From Echinicola jeungdonensis (GTDB taxonomy: Bacteria > Bacteroidota > Bacteroidia > Cytophagales > Cyclobacteriaceae), in assembly GCF_030409905.1 (NCBI RefSeq), contig NZ_JAUFQT010000004.1, positions 1-28,140 of the forward strand: a stretch of DNA of 28,140 bases, written 5' to 3'. Under the pieces are notes generated by a model. The model saw nothing but the letters and a program-made list of their open reading frames with translations. It was not told the origin of the DNA and searched no databases. The translations under genes were made by a program, and so were the position numbers. Below, one piece after another: positions 1 to 9,200 of the stretch. How positions within the stretch are numbered: the stretch's first letter is position 1; the number at the start of each line of letters is the position of its first letter.

Positions 1-953
1 CAGATTTGGTCACATGGCCAATAAAATGGACATCTGGATGCTTTTCTAATTTATCGAAATCCTCCTGCTTAATGGTAAAAAGCAGCTCATAATCTTCTCC
101 TCCATTCAATACACAGGTAATCGGATCCAGCCCAAATTCCACTGCAGAATCATATGTTTGTTTATCAATAGGCAATTTATCCTCATATATTCTTACTCCA
201 ACACCAGACTGCTTGCAAATATGAAAAAGTTCAGAGGCAAGTCCATCAGAAATATCAATCATACTGGTAGGAACTACATTTAAATCGCGAAGTTCATGGA
301 TGATATCCATTCTGGCATCTGGGCGAAGTTGCCTACCGGTAACATAGGCATATTTTCCAACTGGGGTTGCATTTTGGGATCGGCCATAAACACCTCTTTT
401 CCCTTTCCAAAACCTGAAGGCCCATCAAAGCCCCTCCCAGGTCACCTGTTGCACAAATGATATCCTTATCTTTGGCCCCAGACCTTAACACTTCTTTTCC
501 TTTTTCCACCTCTCCTAATACAGTAATAGAAATCACCAATCCTGCCCGGGAGGAAGTAGTGTCTCCACCAATGATGTCCACATTATAATGTTCGGCTGCA
601 GCATTTACTCCTGCATACAAAGCATCTACAGCCTCAACAGAAAACCGGTTGCTTAATCCCACGCTGACTGTAATTTGCTTAGGAATCGCATTCATTGCAG
701 CAATATCAGAAACATTGACAGCCACGGCTTTGAACCCCAAATGCTGTAATGGAGTGTAAGACATATCAAAATGAACTCCTTCCAGTAACAGGTCGGTAGA
801 AATCACCTGGACAAAATCCCCCTTGTCCAGTATTGCAGCGTCATCACCGACGCCTTTTATGGTACTTGGATGTCGAAGCTTTATATTTTCATTTAAATGA
901 TCAATTAGACCAAACTCTCCCAATTCACTTATTTCCGTTCGCTTTTCCTTCAT
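1..953 (-). pseudogene. thiL: Thiamine-monophosphate kinase ThiL, partial, frame-broken copy
   Basis: Left-arm copy of thiL. The start codon is at 951-953 (protein begins MKEKRTEISELGEFG) and the 3' end runs off the window. Two A-runs, read as T at 353-356 and 397-400, are each one base shorter than in the right arm. The frame is lost after residues LEREK. These are probably sequencing errors, so this should not be called a real pseudogene. An open frame continues upstream to 1124, but the conserved start is at 953; the longer version adds unrelated residues and is not supported. Confidence 0.9.
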
Positions 954-1105
954 GATATATTGTAATTTATTTTGAAGGCCTAACGCCTTAACCTTTCCTT
1001 CTTTTCTGGTAAATCCACCAATTTTATTTTTTGGAAGGTATTGCTCTCCTCCCAAATTTCCATTGGAGGGTAAATAACATTTATGTTTTTCCCTGTAAAT
1101 GAATT

Positions 1106-1506
1106 TTATTGAGTCGATTGACAAATCTCCACTAACACCCCATTGGTGCTTCGGGGATGCAAAAATACAACTAATTTATGATCAGCCCCGGTTTTGGTTG
1201 TTCATTTAACAATTCAAACCCCTCCTTTTTCAATCGCTCCATTTCTTTTTGAATATCCTCCACTTCAAATGCGATATGATGGATTCCTTCCGCCCTCTTT
1301 TCCACAAACTTGGAAATTGGGGAATCAGGTCCAGTTCCTTCCAATAATTCCACCTTGGTATCGCCAACCTGAAAAAAGGACGTTTTCACCCCTTCACTGT
1401 CTACCATTTCCTCTTTATAAGCCTTATTTCCCAACAGTTTGGCAAACAATTCATTGGATTGTTTCAAGTCTTTTACCGCAATTCCAAGATGTTCAATTTT
1501 TCTCAT
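1106..1506 (-). pseudogene. mce: Methylmalonyl-CoA epimerase, frame-broken copy
   Basis: Left-arm copy of the epimerase. An A-run (T at 1192-1195) has four bases instead of the five in the right arm, so the frame shifts after NEQPK and ends early at about 1171. The rest, down to the original stop at 1106-1108, is still present. The intact 133-residue version is at 26620-27021. Likely a read error. Confidence 0.9.
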
Positions 1507-1546
1507 CCTTTAAATTTGTATATTTGTATTAGGAATTATTTCCAAG

Positions 1547-1567
1547 GTAAGCATGTTTTATGCTTAC
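1547..1567. promoter_or_regulatory. Perfect 8-bp inverted repeat between mce and the Fe-S carrier
   Basis: GTAAGCAT, five bases, then ATGCTTAC, in the 94-base divergent intergenic region. On the mce strand its end overlaps TACCTTGG, one base off the Bacteroidota -7 consensus TAnnTTTG. On the carrier-gene strand, matches TAAATTTG (1511-1518) and TATATTTG (1519-1526) lie just upstream of the repeat. The position suits an operator controlling one or both divergent genes. The regulator is unknown, and a chance palindrome is possible. Confidence 0.4.
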
Positions 1568-1600
1568 TTAAAATCAATTTGCATTAAAAAGCACAACAAT

Positions 1601-1927
1601 ATGATCATCGTTTCAGATAAAGCTAAAGCACGTATTAATGAATTAAGAGAGCAGGAAAGCCGAAGCGAAGAGGAAAACATCCGGGTTTCGGTAAAAGGTG
1701 GAGGATGCTCAGGTCTGATGTATGACCTGGGTTTTGATGCCAACATTGCTGAAAATGATCAGGTTTTTGAAGACAAAGGCATTAAAATCATTGTGGACAA
1801 AAAAAGCCTCCTATACCTGGCTGGTACTACCTTGGAATTTACAGATGGATTAAATGGAAAAGGTTTCCAATTTGTCAACCCCAATGCTTCCAGAACCTGC
1901 GGATGCGGTGAAAGTTTCTCGATTTAA
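1601..1927 (+). CDS. A-type Fe-S cluster carrier (HesB/IscA/ErpA family)
   Basis: A 108-residue cytoplasmic protein that in this family carries and delivers iron-sulfur clusters to apo-enzymes. The three family cysteines are present: Cys36 in GGGCSGL and Cys100/Cys102 in the C-terminal CGCG motif. Length is typical. I chose the ATG at 1601 because MIIVSDKAKARI aligns with the family start; the upstream ATG at 1553 adds 16 residues and would begin inside the inverted repeat at 1547-1567. The gene is divergent from mce, and a strong hairpin terminator follows 22 bases after the stop. The sequence alone does not decide between IscA, ErpA and SufA roles. The copy at 26199-26525 is identical in frame. 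Confidence 0.93.
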   Translation: MIIVSDKAKARINELREQESRSEEENIRVSVKGGGCSGLMYDLGFDANIAENDQVFEDKGIKIIVDKKSLLYLAGTTLEFTDGLNGKGFQFVNPNASRTCGCGESFSI

Positions 1928-1949
1928 AAATTTCTTAATTATTTTTTCG

Positions 1950-1979
1950 AGCACGGCAGACCTAAGCCGTGCTTTTTTT
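1950..1979 (+). terminator. Intrinsic terminator after the Fe-S carrier gene
   Basis: Stem AGCACGGC / GCCGTGCT (8 bp) with an 8-base loop, followed by seven T. It also has an A/T-rich run before the stem. It separates the carrier gene from susC. Confidence 0.88.
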
Positions 1980-2147
1980 ATGCCTTCCTCCCGATATACT
2001 CCAAACTGCTATCAAAATATCAAAAATTTTTTTATTGCATTTTCTTCAAAATCAAGACATTATTTTTATTTTGATAAAAACTATTGGAATAATCTAATAA
2101 AAGACCATTAGTCCTTTTCAATTTTTAACACCCAACTCTAATAACCC

Positions 2148-5100
2148 ATGAAACAATGTTTAATAATGGCCATTGTTTTAATATTGTTTTCCAGTATTAG
2201 GACATTAGCTCAAAACAGATCAATCACCGGAACGGTTCTCTCCGCTGAGAATAATAGTGCCTTGCCCGGTGTGAATATCCGGATCAAAGGCACCACTAAG
2301 GGAACCTTTACCGATATTGATGGAAAATATCGCATTCAAGCCTCTGAGGATATGGTCCTGATATTTTCCTTTGTGGGTTTCCATCCCGTGGAAGTCCCTG
2401 TAGCCAACCAAAGCATTATTGATGTGGTTATGGAAACCGATGCCCGGATTTTAAGTGAAATTCTGGTGGTAGGTTATGGTAACATCAACAGGAGGGACCT
2501 AACAGGTTCTGTAGCACAAATTAGTGAACAGACCATTCAGGATATACCTGCCATTGGGATTGACCAAGCCATGCAAGGAAGGATGGCAGGAGTCCAGATT
2601 AATCAAAACTCTGGGATTCGGGTGCAGCAATTTCAGTTAGGGTCAGGGGCTCTTCCTCCATTTCTGCCAGCAACCGGCCTTTATTTGTCATTGATGGAAT
2701 CCCCATGCTTACGGGCAGTCCTTCCCAGTTTGATTATGGTGGTCAGTCCATAGACGCAATTACAGACCTTTCCCCTCAGACATTGCCTCCATTGAGGTTT
2801 AAAGGATGCCTCTGCATCTTCCATTTATGGATCACGGGCAGCCAATGGAGTGATTTTGATCACCACCAAAAGAGGGGCCGACCAGAAAACCCAATTTAAC
2901 CTTAATGTATATGGCGGATTCCAGGAATTATGGCGTAAACCTGAATTCCTGAATAGAGACCAATATTTGTTGCTATTCAAAGATGCTTTTGCTGAAGATT
3001 TCTTTGGGGAGCCTGCTGAAGAAATTTCCGACAATGAAATTCTTAACTTTTATTATGGGGGGCTTCCCTATCCTGAAAATACCGATACAGACTGGGTGGA
3101 CGAAGTTACCCGAAAAGGCCCCATTCAAAACTATGAATTAAGCGCCAGGGGTGGAAATGATAAAACCCAGTTTTACATTTCAGGAAATTATTTTGATCAA
3201 AAGGGGGTACTCATCAATAGTCGGTTCCAAAGGATTTCAAGCCGATTTAACCTAGACCACTATATTAATGACAAGTTTTCCATTTCCCTAAACTCCGGTA
3301 TTACCCGATCCACACAAAACCGAGTTTCCTCTGACAACACCCTATACAGCCCATTTTCCAATGCATTGGCTGCTTCCCCCCTATGGCCGGTTTATGAATC
3401 AGATGGTTCATACACCAGACCACAATTCTTCTATACCAACCCTGTAGCTGAAGGGACCGAAAATGATGATGAAAATCAATCCATAAGGGTATTTGCAAAC
3501 GTACTGGGTTCATATGAAATACTTGATGGACTAAGCATTAATGTCAGGGGCGGAGGGGACATGCTTTACTTCCATGAAAGGAGCTATATCCCGACAGTTA
3601 CCCAGGAAGTTTATCTACTCCCCAAGGAGGCTCAGGAACCTTTGCAACCTCTAATGTCAACAAATGGATGGTCGAAGGATTTCTGGATTACAAAAAGGTC
3701 CTCAACAACCTCCATATCCTTAATGTAGTTATAGGACATAACCGGGAAGAAAACCTCAGCTCTTCCTCCAGTGTCACCGGGATCCAGTTTCCGGGTGAGC
3801 GATTCCGCTATATTGGGGCTGCCGCCACCGTCAACCAGGGTTCAAATGGGGCTGGAGGCAGTGGCCTGGAATCCTATTTCGGTAGGACCAACTATTCTTA
3901 TGAAGACAAATATTTATTCAGCGCTTCATTCCGGGCTGATGCATCTTCCCGTTTTGGGCCCAATAACCAATGGGGATTTTTCCCATCGGTTTCCGGAGGC
4001 TGGAAGATCAACGAGGAGGAGTTTATGGATGACCAAGAGTTCATTTCTGATCTAAAAATCAGGGCAAGTGTGGGTAAGGCAGGCAACCAGTCCATTGGAG
4101 GCTTTGCCTGGAAAAACCTGGTTGGAGCAGGTAATTACCTGGAAACATCCACCATTGTTCCGGTACAGTTGGGCAACCCGGATCTAAAATGGGAAAGCAC
4201 CACGCAGACAGATGTGGGGATTGATGCCGGATTTCTGGATGGTAGAATCTATTTGATAGCCGATTATTATTACAAAAAAACAACTGACCTTTTGTTTGCC
4301 AGGCCCATTGCAACGCAAAATGGTTTTGGGGCTTATCAGTCCAATATTGGGAGCATAGAAAATAAAGGTTTTGAACTGACCATTTCTTCTATAAACATCA
4401 ATAATTCAGCAATAGACCTTCAATGGAGATCCAATTTTAATATCACTTTCAACAAAAATAAGGTTCTAGAACTTTACAACAATGAGGATATATTCTATGG
4501 TTTCAATGGGAACTCCCTTGTATTAAGAGAGGGCGAACCTATTGGTTCTTATTATGGATTAATTGCAGATGGGGTGTTTATGACCCAGTCTGATGTTCCG
4601 GAATCCCGTCGGATACAAGGTATCCAAGCAGGGGACATGAATTACAGGGATATCAACGGGGATGGCGTTATTACAGATGATGACTTTACAATCATTGGCA
4701 ATGCACAGCCCAAGTTTTATGGAGGATTAACCAATGAAGTGGAATTTAAAGGTTTTGACCTTCAACTTTTCCTGCAGTATTCTGTCGGAAATGATCAGTG
4801 GTTTGCCTCCGGGGCATTCCAGGAGGGAATGTTTGCTAACTTTTTTGATGATAATAACCGAACAACTGTCCTGGATCGTTGGCGATCGGAGGATGACCCA
4901 GGAAATGGGGAGATCCCTAGAGCAGCTTATGATGTTTCTGTCAACCGGAACAACCAACCCAATACCACCCGTTTTGTGGAAGATGGGTCCTATCTAAGAA
5001 TTAAAAACCTGGTCATCGGCTATAAATTGCCCAAAGATCTTTTGGACCGGTTAAAAATGAGAAAGATCAGGATTTTCGCACAGGCGCAGAATTTATTCAC

Positions 5101-5229
5101 CTTTACCGAATACACCGGTTTTGACCCTGAAATAAATTTTGCTGGTACTTCTAATGCAACACTGGCTACGGACTTTTACACTTTCCCCAGCCCAGAACTT
5201 ATACTTTCGGTATTAACGTAGGATTTTAA
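2148..5229 (+). pseudogene. susC: SusC/RagA-type TonB-dependent transporter, frame-broken copy
   Basis: Left-arm copy of susC. Compared with the right arm it lacks one base at each of five places: near 2619 (C), 2775 (T), 2798-2800 (T), 3590 (C) and 5182-5186 (C). The first three cancel out after about 180 bases, so a stretch with the wrong residues sits in the plug domain. The last loss destroys the normal end, which with five C reads FPQPRTYTFGINVGF and stops at 5227-5229. The left arm is correct where the right arm fails (residues about 27-30 and the EYTGFDPEINF segment). See 22893-25977 for function. Confidence 0.9.
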
Positions 5230-5234
5230 TAGAT

Positions 5235-6605
5235 ATGGACAAGGCAATTAAGATCAACCAAATAATATATGCGGCTTGTTTCCTGTTTTTTGGAGCACCG
5301 CCTGTGATACTTTGGACCAGGAACCGGTAAACACTATCGAAACCGAAGGAGCCATCACCTCTTTTAGTGATGCCCAGCTCGTCCTCAAAGGCATGTATGA
5401 TGAGCTTCAAAGCGGTAATTATTATGGCCTAAGGTACCTGTATTATCAGGATGTATATGCAGACAACCTTTTACATTCTGGTACATTCACCACGGACCAG
5501 GAAATCAGTTCCCGTAGGATTAACCCATCCAACTTGCAAATTTCAGTACTTGGGCAACTTTATACAAAATTATCGGGACTGCCAAATTCATGTTAGAAGT
5601 TTTACCTGACATTCAGAATTTAAGTTCAAGTCAGGCTGCTGCTATTGAGGGAGAAGCAAGGTTTGTAAGAGCATTAGTTTATTTTGACCTGCTAAAAATC
5701 TTTGGAGGCGTACCCATTGTTACAGATTTTGTTACCACCACCTCCGAAGTTTCACTTGCGGGGAGGGCTTCCGAAACCGAGGTTTATAATTTTATCATTG
5801 AGGATTTGGAATTTGCTGAAAACAATTTGGGTAATACGCCCAATGCGCCATTCCGAGCCAATAATTGGGCAGCCACTGCACTTTTGGCAAGGGTGCATTT
5901 GCAGGTTGGCAATTACGCTCTTGCCATTCAAAAAGCCACAGAGGTGATCAATGCGGGCTATATCTTGCTACCCAATTATGGGGATATTTCCAGAATCAAG
6001 GGCAATAATGAAATGATTTTCGAACTGAATTTCACCAACAATGTTGGGGATCAAAATGGTTTAGCCATTTCATCAGACCCTTCCACAAGTGGACAAAAAT
6101 TTTATGTCCGCCCCGCCTTTTACAATGCTTTTGTTGCTTCTGCCAACCAAGGGGATGAAAGATTTTCCACCTCTGTTTTGGAGCAAGGCAATAATTTAAG
6201 AGTAATCAAATATTTTAGGGTAAGTACAAGTGACGACAATGTTCCTATTTTAAGGTTAGCAGAAATGTACTTGATCCGTGCCGAGGCAAATGCCCGTCGA
6301 ATCGGATCTGGCTTTACCACTGGAGCCATTATTGATGATATTAATATCATCCGGCAAAGGGCCGATTTAGACCCATTATTATTAACAGATATTCCTACAA
6401 TTGCCGGAGCATTGGAGGAAATATTGGAACAAAGAAGGTTTGAGTTGCCTTTGAGGGGCACCGCTACTCAGACCTCAGAAGATACGGCCTGGCCGATGAC
6501 TTGTTTCCTCCTGGTGAAAGTTTCCGGGAACTCTGGCCCATTCCATTGCAGGAGCTGGAACTCAACGAAAATCTTGTCCAAAACAATGGGTATTCCAGTG
6601 AATAA
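5235..6605 (+). pseudogene. susD: SusD/RagB-like lipoprotein, frame-broken copy
   Basis: Left-arm copy of susD, starting five bases after the susC stop. It lacks one base at three places relative to the right arm: the G-run near 5292 just before the lipobox, the C pair near 5544, and the T-run near 5 bases after 6440. It also has the only substitution I found between arms, A at 5586 where the mirror strand gives C, changing Asn to Lys. The intact 457-residue reading frame is at 21514-22887. Confidence 0.9.
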
Positions 6606-6612
6606 AACCCGT

Positions 6613-6651
6613 AAAAAGGCCTCATTTTAATTGAAAATGAGGCCTTTTTTT
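6613..6651 (+). terminator. Terminator after susCD
   Basis: Stem AAAAAGGCCTCATTTT against AAAATGAGGCCTTTTT with a 5-base loop and a run of seven T, starting 8 bases after the susD stop. The A-run on the other side makes it usable in both directions. It marks the end of the susC-susD transcript. Confidence 0.9.
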
Positions 6652-6866
6652 ATCCAATTCCTTAAGGTATTTTTCCCTAAACATCAACTATCCTTTGACT
6701 TTCAGAGCCTTAGAGGCCTTTCATTTTATTCCCCACTTATTTTTTTCAAATTGCCAAGAAGATCAGATGAAAGAAAAATCATTTGCATTGAAACCCTGCT
6801 GCTTCCTGGTGTTAAATAAACCAACCGCATTTGGGAACAAGATTCGTAATGTTATCCCTCATTTAT

Positions 6867-6874
6867 TACCTTTG
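6867..6874 (+). promoter_or_regulatory. Candidate -7 element of gcvT
   Basis: TACCTTTG matches the Bacteroidota -7 consensus TAnnTTTG and is identical to the element before bioF. It lies 26 bases before the gcvT ATG, which would give a leader of about 20 bases. A good -33 TTTG at the right distance is missing (only TTCG), so support is moderate. The rest of 6652-6900 shows no gene; short open frames there lack family features. Confidence 0.45.
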
Positions 6875-6900
6875 CCGAAACAGTAACCAAATCTTTTTTC

Positions 6901-7994
6901 ATGGAAAATACTATCAAGAAAGTTGCATTAAATGACACCCATGAGGAATTGGGGGCAAAAATGGTCCCATTTGCCGGATATAACATGCCTGTCCGTTACT
7001 CTTCCGACAGGGAAGAACACAATACTGTCCGAAAGGACTTGGGGATATTTGATGTATCCCATATGGGAGAATTTTTAGTCAAGGGTCCTCAAGCCCTTAT
7101 TTTGATCCAAAAGATAACTTCCAATGATGCATCAAAGTTGGCAATCGGCCAAGCACAATATTCCTGTTTACCTAATGAAACCGGAGGCATCGTTGATGAT
7201 TTGTTGGTCTATAAAATCCATGAAGAAAAATACCTGCTGGTTGTTAATGCTTCCAACATTGAAAAAGATTGGAATTGGATCCAACAGCATAACCAAGTAG
7301 GGGCTGAATTGGAGGATATTTCTGACCAAACTTCCCTCTTTGCCGTCCAAGGTCCCAAAGCCACTAAGGCCCTGCAAACTCTAACTCCAGTAAATCTGGA
7401 TGAAATTAAATTTTACCATTTTGAAATAGGTGAATTTGCCGGAGTACCTGATGTCATCATTTCGGCAACTGGTTATACAGGTGCGGGTGGATTTGAGATT
7501 TATGTTCCCAATGATCATGCGCAAAAAGTATGGGATGCCATATTGATGCAGGGAAAGATTTGGGGATTAAGCCCATCGGTTTGGGGGCAAGGGACACACT
7601 TCGCTTGGAAATGGGGTATTGCCTATATGGAAATGATATTGACGAAACAACCTCACCAATTGAAGCAGGATTGGGCTGGATCACCAAATTCAACAAAAAA
7701 TTCATCAACCGGGACCAATTAGCCAAACAAAAAGAAGAAGGTGTTTCGCGAAAGCTGGTAGGTTTTGTTTTGCAGGAAAAAGGAATCCCCAGAGCACACT
7801 ATCCCATTGTTAACCTACATGGAGAACAAATCGGTGAAGTTACTTCCGGAACCCTCTCCCCCAGCATGGGAATAGGCATAGGTTTAGGGTATGTGGATTC
7901 CAAATACGCAAAGCCTGGCACATCCATTGCAATAACTGTCCGGAAAAAAAACCTGGAAGCCAAAGTGAAAAAGTTACCTTTATTGGATATTTAA
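6901..7994 (+). pseudogene. gcvT: Aminomethyltransferase GcvT (glycine cleavage T-protein), frame-broken copy
   Basis: Left-arm copy, 1094 bases, one short of a 364-residue frame. The N-terminal two thirds read cleanly, including the FAVQGPKATKALQ segment that is broken in the right arm. A T is missing at 7543-7544 (CATATTGATG instead of CATATTTGATG), so the frame shifts after VWDAI. The C-terminal part, [22 protein letters not shown] to the end, continues in another frame to 7994. Joining this N-terminus to the right-arm C-terminus gives the full protein. T-protein transfers the aminomethyl carbon from lipoyl H-protein to tetrahydrofolate; [10 protein letters not shown] (residues 95-104) holds the conserved acidic folate-site residues. 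Confidence 0.93.
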
Positions 7995-8083
7995 AACCAA
8001 CTTTTAATAAGCATTACATTACAATTAACCCGGTTAGCCCAGGCGGATTATTAAATCCTAATGGTTGGTCGAATAACAATAAA

Positions 8084-8812
8084 ATGAAAAAAATAGAAAT
8101 TTGCTTAAGTCCTGAACTGATTCACCTTCATGATTTAAAAGGGAAAATTGTAGTCGTGGTGGATATTTTCAGGGCTACTTCAACCATGGTTACAGGCCTT
8201 GCCAATGCAGTTCAATCCATTACTCCCGTAGCTGGCCTTGAAACTTGTCGGGCCATGAAAAAGGAAGGGTACATCATTGCCGGAGAAAGAAATGGCCAGA
8301 CCGCCGAAGGATTTGAGCTGGGCAACTCTCCCTTGAGTTACCTGAAAAAAGCTTATGAAGGGAAAAAAATAGCAGTGACAACCACCAATGGCACCTTAGC
8401 CATTGAATTATCCAAAAAAGATGCAGATGAAGTAATTCTTGGTGCCTTTTTGAATTTGCAAGCCACTGCTGATTATTTAGTTCAAAAAAATAAGGATGTG
8501 GTCATCCACTGTGCTGGCTGGAAGGGCATGTTTAACTTGGAAGATTCCTTGTACGCAGGTGCCCTGGTAAAAAGGCTTGCTGGGCATTTTACTTTTGATT
8601 GTGATGGAGCCATAGCCATGAAATCCCTTTTTGAGCAGCACCAAAACAACCTTCAAGGCTTTTTAAACCAGGCTTCTCATGCCAAGAGATTGCAAAATCA
8701 CAATATCGAAGCGGATATTGACTTTTGCCTGACTATGGATAAATATGATTTGGTGGGAAAACTTCAGGGAGAAGCCTTGATCAAGGTAAATCCTCAAAAG
8801 GAAACTACTTAG
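8084..8812 (+). CDS. comB: ComB-like 2-phosphosulfolactate phosphatase family protein
   Basis: A 242-residue cytoplasmic protein of the ComB family (COG2045). In methanogens ComB is a Mg-dependent phosphatase that makes sulfolactate for coenzyme M; the role in Bacteroidota is not settled. Family blocks are all visible: VVVVDIFRATSTM with Asp27/Arg30, AGERNG near residue 66, GNSP near 80, TTTNGT near 99, GWKGMFNLEDSLYAG near 144-158, and a C-terminal block EADIDFCLTMDKYDLV. Length is normal. It lies 89 bases after gcvT on the same strand; the gap contains no clear terminator, so co-transcription is possible. The mirror copy (19307-20035) translates identically. The family call is firm; the exact substrate is not. 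Confidence 0.88.
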   Translation: MKKIEICLSPELIHLHDLKGKIVVVVDIFRATSTMVTGLANAVQSITPVAGLETCRAMKKEGYIIAGERNGQTAEGFELGNSPLSYLKKAYEGKKIAVTTTNGTLAIELSKKDADEVILGAFLNLQATADYLVQKNKDVVIHCAGWKGMFNLEDSLYAGALVKRLAGHFTFDCDGAIAMKSLFEQHQNNLQGFLNQASHAKRLQNHNIEADIDFCLTMDKYDLVGKLQGEALIKVNPQKETT

Positions 8813-8881
8813 ATTTGATTAGGCAAATTACTTAAGTTAGGGACTTTTTATACCAAGTTTCAGATGGATCCTACATGGAAT

Positions 8882-8904
8882 ACCCCCTTGATAAGTATGG
8901 GGGT
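8882..8904 (+). terminator. Weak hairpin after comB
   Basis: ACCCCC / GGGGGT stem of 6 bp with an 11-base loop, 69 bases after the comB stop. Only three T follow, so this is a weak terminator candidate at best. Confidence 0.35.
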
Positions 8905-9006
8905 TTATGAACAATGATCACGGAACTTTTACCTCAATTTTTTTTAAGGTTAATTTGGAACACCTAGCGAGAGGTAATTTGCTAAAAACCAAAGAGGAGG
9001 TAATTC

Positions 9007-9040
9007 AAATGATAAATACCGAAATCGGAATTTATCATTT
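9007..9040. repeat. 34-base near-perfect palindrome
   Basis: AAATGATAAAT pairs with ATTTATCATTT (11 bp), and inside it CCG pairs with CGG; only one A-A mismatch on the stem and an AAAT loop. A pyrimidine tract with six T begins within a few bases, so it could be the real terminator of the comB transcript, or an operator. The sequence does not decide. Confidence 0.55.
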
Positions 9041-9101
9041 CCCTTTTTTAATTGCCTTAGTTCTTTCCTCCCGGCACTTTGGTCTTTATTAGCGGAGCTT
9101 A

Positions 9102-9129
9102 GGAACTGGGAAGTTCCCTGCTGGGAACT
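9102..9129 (+). promoter_or_regulatory. Overlapping mutually exclusive hairpins upstream of bioF
   Basis: GGAACT (9102-9107) pairs with AGTTCC (9112-9117) around a 4-base loop. The same middle strand AGTTCCC (9112-9118) can instead pair with GGGAACT (9123-9129) around TGCT. As RNA this gives two alternative hairpins; as DNA it gives two overlapping operator-like dyads. It lies 72-99 bases before the bioF ATG, upstream of the candidate promoter, so an operator fits better than an attenuator unless transcripts read through from comB. Confidence 0.4.
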
Positions 9130-9163
9130 CCACACCAAAAAAGCTTAGCAGATTCAAAGCCCC

Positions 9164-9194
9164 TTTGCAATCCCACTGATCTGGTTTACCTTTG
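9164..9194 (+). promoter_or_regulatory. Candidate Bacteroidota promoter of bioF
   Basis: TTTG (9164-9167), 19 bases, then TACCTTTG (9187-9194), matching the -33 TTTG / -7 TAnnTTTG promoter of this phylum with near-ideal spacing. The -7 box ends six bases before the ATG at 9201, so the predicted transcript would have almost no leader. Confidence 0.55.
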
Positions 9195-9200
9195 TGGTTC

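Larger units (their letters stand above)
8813..9200 (+). other. 388-base intergenic region between comB and bioF with stacked inverted repeats
   Basis: No convincing gene is present; short open frames here have no recognisable features. It holds four structured elements: an ACCCCC/GGGGGT hairpin (8882-8904), a 34-base near-perfect palindrome (9007-9040), a triple GGAACT/AGTTCC/GGAACT repeat (9102-9129), and a promoter-like pair TTTG-N19-TAccTTTG (9164-9194). The mirror region is 18919-19306. Confidence 0.7.

Noticed and set aside
1194..1532. Open frames opposite mce, susC, susD, bioF and the ABC gene
   Set aside because: They are antisense or out-of-frame shadows of recognised genes, with low-complexity or unlikely composition and no known domain.
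2010..2076. TATCAAAATA / TATTTTGATA inverted repeat upstream of susC
   Set aside because: Ten base pairs separated by 47 bases in very AT-rich DNA is within what chance gives, and no promoter element lines up with it.
2600..2800. Programmed frameshifting in susC and other broken genes
   Set aside because: The mirror copy reads through the same places in frame with one more base in the run, so the breaks are copy errors rather than recoding sites.
6652..6900. Small open frames of about 62 codons between susD and gcvT
   Set aside because: Two overlap in different frames, neither has a start signal or recognisable motif, and the region contains the terminator and the gcvT promoter candidate.
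8907..9138. Small open frames between comB and bioF
   Set aside because: They cross the 34-base palindrome and the GGAACT repeats and show no protein features; the region looks regulatory.
9165..9190. BirA-type biotin operator (TTGTAAACC-N15-GGTTTACAA) before bioF
   Set aside because: Half-site-like TTGCAATCC and GGTTTACC are present, but the spacer is 9 bases rather than 14-16 and both halves are imperfect.
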